From: Marinilabiliaceae bacterium JC017
GTDB taxonomy: Bacteria > Bacteroidota > Bacteroidia > Bacteroidales > Marinilabiliaceae
Reading direction: 5' to 3'
Length of the DNA stretch: 64,000 nt
Assembly: GCA_004296775.1 (NCBI GenBank)
Contig: RHGE01000018.1
Location: 27,624 to 91,623 of the forward strand
Shown here: in pieces, positions 55,001 to 64,000 of the stretch
Layout of the letters: every line of letters begins with the position of its first letter
Position numbering within the stretch: the first letter of the stretch is position 1
Translations under genes and position numbers: made by a program
Notes under the pieces: model-generated
The model's database searches: none
Seen by the model: only the letters and a program-made list of their open reading frames with translations
Told to the model about the DNA's origin: nothing

Positions 55001-55272
55001 TTACTTTCCTCCTTAACAACAGGCACTTCATAACTCTCATACCCGATAAAGGAGAACCGAACAACTTGGCCGGTACCGACCTCCAGATCAAACTGGCCAT
55101 CTATATTTGTAATAGTACCTTGGGTAGTACCTTTTATTAATACATTAACACCTGGAATGGGTTCCTTCAGCTCATCTACTACCACTCCCCTAATATTCAC
55201 TGTTCTATCTTGGGCCCATAACCCCGTCCCGATCACAAAAAATAGGACCAGAAGCAACAACTTGCTTTTCAT
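52063..55272 (-). CDS. SusC-type TonB-dependent outer-membrane transporter
   Basis: 1069 residues from the ATG at 55272 (MKSKLLLLVLFFVIG), with an in-frame ATG six codons earlier. Signal peptide to GLWAQ, a carboxypeptidase-like domain (INIRGVVVDEL-type; IPGVNVLIKGTTQGTITNID), a TonB box region (EEVVVIGYGEVRKKDLTGSV), plug with SVTIRGANSLRGDNQPLYII and then DNIPV, and the barrel ending RAYTFGFNVTF. It imports oligosaccharides with SusD. It follows the GH2 gene by 50 bases on the same strand. Confidence 0.96.
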   Translation of the reverse strand: MKSKLLLLVLFFVIGTGLWAQDRTVNIRGVVVDELKEPIPGVNVLIKGTTQGTITNIDGQFDLEVGTGQVVRFSFIGYESYEVPVVKEESNLKIELVTESKGLEEVVVIGYGEVRKKDLTGSVVSLKPDEKEASKFTSVDKMLQGKMAGVNISNTTSTPGAAVSVTIRGANSLRGDNQPLYIIDNIPVSSAAEDAASAFNSGDVQIAQNPLLSLNPQDIASVEVLKDASATAIYGSRGANGVIIITTKKGKEGKAKINFNANFSLASPANLHSMLGMKDYALYKNEQANSLADTQYFIEGDEVRYVYLGEGDNYDPNDSETYMVLAAENWQDNIYRTAFSKNYGLTISGGKEKIKYYISAGYKDIEGLVKRTGMQQGTIRTNLDADLNDRLSLSLNLNASIRSNDMMQGADLLKGTAAGSITRTAIDAAPHLIPEDDWGTEFENRTTVWSWLDDYDDLTKEKTFRGSANMRYKLSKIFTYNLRAGANMRFLDRARWYGLELFKGANENGSLGITELENNNYTIENLLNYHKTFHKNFRINGVVGTTFDDYNTLNKLYAGNDFDIYALRTKGLHLANNAVVKAPIQRDYQLLSFLGRSNMIFFNGRYMATVNFRADGSSKFKKDKWGYFPSTALAWRMEEESFIKNIDFINQLKVRVGWGITGNQSIAPYSTINDYGITDNTYANSFGEKVLSTSMVRLANEDLTWETTEAYNAGIDFSFLRQRVSGSFDVYRKTTRDLLIEKNIPSSTGFQKLIVNQGSLRNQGVEFLLRGEIVKTKDFTVELGGNIAFNKGEVLDFGLPESEWGIHNLKAFAGNNLGQSYYVDPANLFAVGYEPALFWGYKTDGIIQDVEDIAYLDENGDKQYTKYAIIAGGNAPKAGDVKFQDLNGDGIVNEKDKTFIGNPNPDFTYGFQAHVTYKNLSLSMSFNGVHGKDILNANRFSEFQPGRGSRNIRQEVFNNAWRADKPSNMYPSVLSERVRTISDLIIEDGSFLRCRDITLTYELPKAWVDKMSMQNVSFFATGQNLFVLTNYKGYDPEVNTFAFDGLRQGIDWSGFPAARAYTFGFNVTF

Positions 55273-55322
55273 CTTTGCAAAATAACACATTGTGTACGAT
55301 TTTTTTCTTTGAATTAGTTTAA

Positions 55323-58538
<3,216 letters not shown>

Positions 58539-58580
58539 TTACTGTTTTAATGTCACGATTCAATAAATTCTTTCACCTTA

Positions 58581-58588
58581 CAAATCTA
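58581..58588 (-). promoter_or_regulatory. Possible -7 box of the GH2-SusCD transcript
   Basis: TAGATTTG on the minus strand, 55 bases before the ATG at 58526; matches TAnnTTTG. No TTTG at the right distance, as might be expected for a promoter needing an activator. Confidence 0.35.
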
Positions 58589-58824
58589 TCACCCGCCTCC
58601 TCCCATTATTTGGTGCAATATGTTCGCTTATAAATAAATTATCATTCATAAAAGGGGTGAATCATTGATCAGATCGCAGGTGTTTTTTATTCACTTTAGC
58701 TTCTTTTCCTTTGATCTACAAGTGTTAACATTTTTCCTACGCAACACCTTGCACCACCTGGTCAACCTCTTCAATTGATAGCTTTTTCGTAATTTTGATA
58801 AGACTAACAAGGGGGGAAATTAAA

Positions 58825-61800
58825 ATGAAAACCAGGAGAGCTATCCTTTTCTGCATACTTGCATTAATTACATATTTCAATAGTCAGGCCAACCAATATG
58901 AAATAAGCGTGGAGTACATCACAATTCAACAAGGTCTGTCTGATAATAATGTCAACACCATTTTGAAAGATCAATTGGGGTTTATTTGGTTTGGCACCAA
59001 TGATGGCCTGAATCGATACGACGGTTTTTCTATCAAACAATTCTCACCAAACCATAAAATTCTACACATTTTGGCCATATATCAATCTCCGGATGGCCGC
59101 ATATGGATCGGCTCTACAGATGGTTTATTTGTGTTTGATCCCAAATCAGAAACATTCGTATTACATCTCAAACAAGGCCAAGATGAAAAGGTCAATCTTT
59201 TATCTTCTCGTATTACCGGTATTGCAGGTAATCTTACCGATGGGATTATTATTACTTCCTCCAATGGATTGGGAATTTTAAATTTTGAAAAGAAGGAAAT
59301 AAACCCCCAAAAAATCACCCTCAAATGGAAACTAAAATCGGGTTCTCTGCCTCACAACAAATTAACTTGCATAACCGCCGGCAAAAAGAACAATTATTGG
59401 CTCGGTACCAACAGAAACATGATCATACGATATAATTCCGCTACCGATTCCTTTTCTTCTTATAAAATCAATAATCAACAAAACTCCTACCCGATTAAAT
59501 ATATCAATGCCATTTATAATGATGATGACAATTTATTCATTACTACCATTGGGGGCGGCATAATAAAATTTAACAAAACATCTCAAACAACTCTTCCGGT
59601 GATTAATGCGGTTAACTTGAGCCATCCGGATGTATACGCAATGCAATTCGATAACCATGGAGAAATGTGGGCCGGCACCTGGGATGGTCTGGATCATCTC
59701 ACCAATTCCTTCAAAAAAAAGGCCATTCATCATTACAATTGGGACCATCCGTTATTCATCGAAAAATTTGAAAATAGGATTATTGCAATGTTAGCGGACT
59801 CTTCTGGCGTTTTATGGCTAGGAACTCATGGTGGAGGGGCTGTAAAGATAAATCTCGAAAAACGTTTTTATAAACGAGTCCCCCTTAACAGCCTTTACGA
59901 AGTGAAAGGTTTTACTGTTGATGCGATGAAACACCTCTACCTGGCTACTTATCATGGTGGTTTTAAGAAAACTAAAAAACCAATAAATCCTGTTAAGCCT
60001 TATGAGTTTACAAACTATATGACATCCGAAAAGGGAAATAGGCAGATTCCTACCAACATTATCCTTTCAACAACGACTGATGAAAAGGGGAATATCTGGT
60101 TTGGCACAATCGAATCCAATCTTATCAAATATGACCCAATAAAGGACAAAACTTCAATCATTCAAATTAAACCTTACCAAACTGATAATTGGAAAGGACG
60201 CATTTTATCCTTACACATTGATTCCCGTGGCCGTTTCTGGCTGGGAACCTCTAATGGTTTGATATACTTTAACCGCAAAACCAATACCTTTTACCTGGCC
60301 AAAGGAGCTCCACAAAAAAAATATAGTTTATACAACAATTACGTACGGGCAATTCTGGAAGATTCTAAAGGTAATTTATGGATAGGTACAAACAGAGGCC
60401 TCAACAAACTCATATATCATCAAGTGGATTCCTTTCGTTTCAATCAGTTCAACGACCTGTATACATCCCCGGAAATCCTGGACAACAAAGAAGTTTGGGC
60501 CCTCCATGAAATGCCCGATGGAAAATTGTGGATCGGATATAGAAGCGCATTAGGTTGTTTTGAAGAAAAAGATGGCACGATCCGATTTCTGAACAAACGT
60601 GATGGCCTTTGCAATAACTTCATAACCTGTCTGACCGATAATGGAGCTCAAGACTTGTGGATAGGAACAAATTCAGGTATTTCAAAACTTGAAACAAAAT
60701 CAATGACCTTTACAAACTATTACATTGCCAATAATAACCGTGCTGCCTTTAGAGATCACACAGGCCATCTCTATTTTGGAAATAATAAAGGATTCCTGTA
60801 TTTCCATCCGGATAGTATTATCATTGATTCGTACCATACACCTGCCTTGATTACTGACATTCGCCTGCAAAACAAAACCGTAAAAGTAGGAAATACCAGT
60901 AATGGAAACATCATTTTAAGTCAGGCAGCCCCTTTTACCTCTTCAATTGAATTGCATTATCCCCACAATAGCTTTACCATTGAATACAATGGTTTATCCT
61001 ACCTGCTTCAACAGGCCAATCAGTATATGTATAAATTAGAAAACCACAATAATGAGTGGACAACAGTAGATGGATCACAACGCTCAGTTACCTATAACAA
61101 TTTACCTGCAGGTGATTATATATTCAAAGTTAAAGCTGCCAACAAAGATGGTATCTGGAATCCCAAAGAAACATCACTTGCAGTGACAATCTATCCGCCT
61201 TGGTATAAAACATGGTGGGCAAAAATCCTGCTCCTTCTCATCATATTCTCATTAATAAGCGCGATTTATTTTATACGCATCAAACAGATATATAAAAAAC
61301 AATTAGTAGAAAATTCCCGGAAAGATCTCAAACATCAATTAGCCATTGCTCAAATTGAGCAAGAAAAACAACAAGAAATAAGCGAAATGAAGTTCCGGTT
61401 TTTCATGAACATTTCTCACGAACTCCGTACCCCTTTGACATTGATTATGGCACCCATACAAGAAGTTATGGAGTCAAAACAGTTACCCGATAAAATCAAA
61501 AAGAAACTGGCCACCGCTAATAAAAATGCCGGACAGCTACACCGGCTCATTTCACAACTACTTGATTTGCGGAAGATAGAAACAGGACGTATGCAATTAC
61601 AAGCTACAAAAGGGGATATTGTTCAGTTTGCACACTCTATCTTTGAATCGTTTGAACAGTATGCCCGATTTCAACAAATCAATTTAAACTTTGAATCACA
61701 ACAAAAATCTATCTCTTTGTGGTTTGACAAATCAAAACTCGAAACAATCATTACAAATCTACTTTCAAACGCTCTGAAATTCACCCCTGAAAAAGGGGTG

Positions 61801-62955
61801 ATATCCCTTACCATTTTGAAAGACAGCGATCACAATAATTGTATTATTTCAATAAAAGATAGTGGCCCTGGAATCCCGACAGAGGAACAAAAACACATTT
61901 TTGATCGCTTCTACCAGGGATCAATACCGACTGCCTCTTTGGTATCTGGTACTGGTATTGGTTTATCCTTGGTAAAAAACCTGGTTGATCTGCACAAAGG
62001 AACAATAACAGTGAAAAGTTCAAAGGGCAAAGGAGCCACGTTTAACGTTTACCTTCCCATGGGTAAAGCGCATCTTAAAAACAATGAAATAACTTCGGAA
62101 CAGACACATACTGCCTTATCCGTTGCACCAATCATCCAAATCGATGAGAATCAACTCGACATAAAACAAAAACGGCAGCATCCGTCAAAAAGCCAACAAA
62201 TTCTTATAGTAGAAGACAATAAGGAAATACGCGAATACATCCGATCTATATTAGAAGAGAACTATAAAATAATGGAGGCAACCAATGGTCGTGAAGGCTT
62301 AAAAATGACGGAAAAACACCTCCCCTCCCTAATCATCTCTGATATCATGATGCCAATAATGAACGGTATGGAATTATGCTCCGAAATAAAAAAAGATGAA
62401 GCAACCTGCCATATCCCACTAATTCTATTGACGGCAAAAATAACCGATCAGGAACAACTGGCTGGATTGGAAACTGGTGCAGATGATTACATTACAAAAC
62501 CTTTTAGCCCAAAAATCCTAAAAGCAAGGGTAAACAACCTTCTGGCTTCCCGACAGAGACTACGCACCTATTACAGCAATAAAGTCACCCTGACACCGAC
62601 CAACCTCAACCTGGAACCAAAAGATGAAAAATTCATCCGCCAAGCCATTCAATTTGTAGAAAACAACCTGACGAATCCCCTATTTAATGCCAAAATACTG
62701 GCCCAGGAACTTAACATGAGTCAACCCACACTCTATAGACGCATCAAGACTTTTACCGGTGAAAACATTGCTGAATTCATCCGATCCATTCGCTTAAAAA
62801 GAGCAGCACAACTAATAGTCTCCAAACAATACAACATCTCTGAAGTAGCTGATATGGTTGGCTTCAGTGACCCTTCTTATTTCAGAAAATGCTTTACCAA
62901 ACAATTTAGTGTAACACCATCTAAATACAGAGAAAACAACCCTGAAGTGGAATAA
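58825..62955 (+). CDS. Hybrid two-component system regulator (HTCS)
   Basis: 1376 residues from the ATG at 58825, preceded by a clear AGGGGGG-type ribosome site (58811-58816); an ATG at 58795 lies before that site. Domains: signal peptide, periplasmic beta-propellers with repeated W-(I/F)-G-T-x(2)-G-(L) (about 30-700), Y_Y_Y domain (about 710-785), transmembrane helix (about 797-820), HisKA with phospho-His in FFMNISHELRTPLTLI (about 864), HATPase (NLLSNALKFTPEKGV; GTGIGLSLV), receiver with Asp in LIISDIMMPIMNG (about 1172), and a C-terminal AraC HTH (about 1270-1375). It senses an oligosaccharide and activates the divergent SusCD/GH2/sulfatase genes. Confidence 0.97.
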   Translation: MKTRRAILFCILALITYFNSQANQYEISVEYITIQQGLSDNNVNTILKDQLGFIWFGTNDGLNRYDGFSIKQFSPNHKILHILAIYQSPDGRIWIGSTDGLFVFDPKSETFVLHLKQGQDEKVNLLSSRITGIAGNLTDGIIITSSNGLGILNFEKKEINPQKITLKWKLKSGSLPHNKLTCITAGKKNNYWLGTNRNMIIRYNSATDSFSSYKINNQQNSYPIKYINAIYNDDDNLFITTIGGGIIKFNKTSQTTLPVINAVNLSHPDVYAMQFDNHGEMWAGTWDGLDHLTNSFKKKAIHHYNWDHPLFIEKFENRIIAMLADSSGVLWLGTHGGGAVKINLEKRFYKRVPLNSLYEVKGFTVDAMKHLYLATYHGGFKKTKKPINPVKPYEFTNYMTSEKGNRQIPTNIILSTTTDEKGNIWFGTIESNLIKYDPIKDKTSIIQIKPYQTDNWKGRILSLHIDSRGRFWLGTSNGLIYFNRKTNTFYLAKGAPQKKYSLYNNYVRAILEDSKGNLWIGTNRGLNKLIYHQVDSFRFNQFNDLYTSPEILDNKEVWALHEMPDGKLWIGYRSALGCFEEKDGTIRFLNKRDGLCNNFITCLTDNGAQDLWIGTNSGISKLETKSMTFTNYYIANNNRAAFRDHTGHLYFGNNKGFLYFHPDSIIIDSYHTPALITDIRLQNKTVKVGNTSNGNIILSQAAPFTSSIELHYPHNSFTIEYNGLSYLLQQANQYMYKLENHNNEWTTVDGSQRSVTYNNLPAGDYIFKVKAANKDGIWNPKETSLAVTIYPPWYKTWWAKILLLLIIFSLISAIYFIRIKQIYKKQLVENSRKDLKHQLAIAQIEQEKQQEISEMKFRFFMNISHELRTPLTLIMAPIQEVMESKQLPDKIKKKLATANKNAGQLHRLISQLLDLRKIETGRMQLQATKGDIVQFAHSIFESFEQYARFQQINLNFESQQKSISLWFDKSKLETIITNLLSNALKFTPEKGVISLTILKDSDHNNCIISIKDSGPGIPTEEQKHIFDRFYQGSIPTASLVSGTGIGLSLVKNLVDLHKGTITVKSSKGKGATFNVYLPMGKAHLKNNEITSEQTHTALSVAPIIQIDENQLDIKQKRQHPSKSQQILIVEDNKEIREYIRSILEENYKIMEATNGREGLKMTEKHLPSLIISDIMMPIMNGMELCSEIKKDEATCHIPLILLTAKITDQEQLAGLETGADDYITKPFSPKILKARVNNLLASRQRLRTYYSNKVTLTPTNLNLEPKDEKFIRQAIQFVENNLTNPLFNAKILAQELNMSQPTLYRRIKTFTGENIAEFIRSIRLKRAAQLIVSKQYNISEVADMVGFSDPSYFRKCFTKQFSVTPSKYRENNPEVE

Positions 62956-63130
62956 AAGCAGTTGCCTCTTTTCTAAATAATAGATGATTTGAATTAATCC
63001 CCAATAGAATCAAGGATTGAACCCCTCAGATTTTATTTACATATCATTGATATCAATCCCTAAAATCGGGATATTTATCCAAGTTTAATCCCTCGGGATA
63101 ATACAGATTATCAAGTCTTAACATCCAAAC
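62956..63130. other. Intergenic lead into terminal repeats
   Basis: AT-rich; no gene or clear terminator seen after the regulator stop. The dispersed repeat begins near 63131. Confidence 0.5.
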
Positions 63131-63428
63131 AAAAGGTGAGTCAGAAATGCCCGTTGCCCATATTGACAACTGTACAACCCGTTCCTACTCTGGTTTTGAC
63201 ACCTCCAATACAAATCAACAAAATAACGCAAAAATCCAATCGACGGGCTGGACCATGATGATCCGAAGCGCGTAAGCACGTCAAATAAGCGGGCCGGCGC
63301 AGGCGCGACGCAGATGAATGCGGGAATTCAGGCCAGTGGGTTAGCAAAATGCATCAAGGAGGCGGGTGGAAGCCATTTATTTGACTAGAGTTTTTTGGTT
63401 CCTTTTTGGGGCGATGCCAAAAAGGAAC
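63131..63428 (+). repeat. Dispersed 280-bp repeat, copy 1
   Basis: Copies 63131-63410 and 63724-64000 align almost without gaps: GCCCGTTGCCCATATTGAC, then TTTTGACACCTCCAATAC, ATCCGAAGCGCG, AAGCGGGCCGGCGCA, GCGACGCAGATGAATGCGGG, GGTTAGCAAAA, and GACTAGAGTTTTTTGGTTCC. The short reading frames across it are antisense to structure-like DNA and not credible. It ends in a hairpin (63398-63428). Confidence 0.85.
63398..63428 (+). terminator. Hairpin at the end of repeat copy 1
   Basis: GTTCCTTTTTGG / CCAAAAAGGAAC, perfect 12-bp stem with loop GGCGATG. No U-tract after it; the hairpin belongs to the repeat. Copy 2 reaches the window end inside it. Confidence 0.6.
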
Positions 63429-63723
63429 TAGGGTCCGGGACAACGTCCCGATTAAAATACAGAGTCTTCAAGTCTTAACATCCTAACAAAAGGGAGATAA
63501 CTCTAAACTGATGCTACCAGTACCTTTGTTCTAATTCAATTTCCTGCAGAACCAAAAAAATGCAGAGAGCATTGTTCTACAAATCTGCTAAATACTCGTG
63601 ATTCATTTTATTGTCGCCCGGTCACTCTTTTCCCCTCCTAAAAGATTTAGGAGGGGGCGGGGGTGGTTTGAAAATCGGGGTGGTTTGATTGTAACATAAC
63701 CAGTGATTAAAAGAGTTATATAG
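63429..63723. other. DNA between the two repeat copies
   Basis: No gene. At 63631-63690 a CCCCTCC...GGAGGGGG hairpin followed by two GGGGTGGTTTG units resembles the palindromic repeats of the 43.7-44.8 kb region. Confidence 0.55.
63631..63690 (+). repeat. Palindromic intergenic repeat, distant relative
   Basis: TCCCCTCCTAAA...TTTAGGAGGGGG hairpin (63631-63656) followed by GGGGGTGGTTTG and GGGGTGGTTTG. Same architecture as 43727-43788, different stem sequence. Confidence 0.55.
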
Positions 63724-64000
63724 TAGTCAGAGATGGCCGTTGTCCATATTGACGACTGTATAACCGGATCCTACCTCTAGTTTTGACACCTCCAATACAA
63801 ATCAACAGAATAACGCAAAAATCCAATCGACGAGCTGAACCGTGATGATCCGAAGCGCGTGAGCCCGTCAAATAAGCGGGCCGGCGCATGCGCGACGCAG
63901 ATGAATGCGGGAATTCCGGCCAGTGGGTTAGCAAAAATTCATCAAGGAGGCGGGCGGAAGCGTTTATTTGACTAGAGTTTTTTGGTTCCTTTTTGGGGCG
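63724..64000 (+). repeat. Dispersed 280-bp repeat, copy 2 (runs off window)
   Basis: Direct repeat of the element at 63131, starting with TCAGAGATGGCCGTTG. Differences from copy 1 are scattered single bases, for example GCGCATGCGC against GCGCAGGCGC. The first 21 bases recur at 2393-2413. Confidence 0.85.

Noticed and set aside
58790..58797. TAATTTTG as -7 box of the HTCS gene
   Set aside because: No TTTG or TTG at a suitable distance, and it lies only 28 bases before the ATG; too weak to list.
63141..63934. Two similar minus-strand frames (68 and 72 codons)
   Set aside because: They lie within the two repeat copies; the similarity follows from the DNA repeat and there is no start signal or family.

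Overview
The window comes from a member of the Bacteroidota, probably a Marinilabiliales or Prolixibacteraceae-like glycan degrader (the order is my inference). The support is a SusC/SusD pair with a hybrid two-component sensor and sulfatases, an ECF sigma/FecR/TonB-receptor operon, promoters of the Bacteroidota type (TTTG, 18-19 bases, TAnnTTTG), and genes with weak Shine-Dalgarno sequences.

Layout. (1) 1-2.2 kb: the 5' part of a secreted GH9 plus CE4 enzyme. (2) 2.8-12.9 kb: a divergent peptidoglycan-recycling locus. SpoIID-like, GNAT, DUF4922 (HIT/GalT-like), glycosyltransferase and amidase-like genes lie on the minus strand, and a MurK-like kinase and MurQ etherase on the plus strand, with good promoters for both directions at 11.0 kb. 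(3) 13-20.5 kb: a GntR regulator, thioredoxin reductase, and a FecI-FecR-TonB receptor-DUF4249 signalling and uptake operon that contains a small unlisted ORF. (4) 20.7 kb: tRNA-Pro(GGG), followed at once by a tyrosine recombinase and other mobile-element genes (RteC-like, excisionase-like, replication-like, DnaC-like) up to 26.5 kb. (5) 26.7-43.3 kb: a defence island. It holds an Mrr-type type IV enzyme, a duplicated-repeat protein, a type I restriction-modification operon (hsdR-M-S) that runs by start/stop overlap into a Septu-like ATPase/HNH pair, and then two divergent uncharacterised operons. The first, on the minus strand, is DUF2188, MBL hydrolase, stand-alone E2-like protein and patatin phospholipase. 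The second, on the plus strand, is sigma-like factor, small acidic protein, ImmA/IrrE protease, unknown protein and a second MBL hydrolase. (6) 43.3-46.3 kb: gene-poor, repeat-rich DNA around a YjjG-like phosphatase. (7) 46.4-63.0 kb: a polysaccharide utilisation locus with two sulfatases, SusD, SusC, GH2 beta-galactosidase and a divergent hybrid two-component regulator. (8) 63.1-64 kb: two copies of a roughly 280-bp dispersed repeat.

The best candidate for an undescribed system is the divergent pair at 36.7-43.3 kb. It combines an E2-like conjugation protein and a patatin effector, both familiar from CBASS, with no CD-NTase in sight. In its place are MBL hydrolases and a sigma/ImmA-type regulatory operon whose leader carries a perfect 16-bp inverted repeat. 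Function is inferred from domains and gene order only; no database search was possible.
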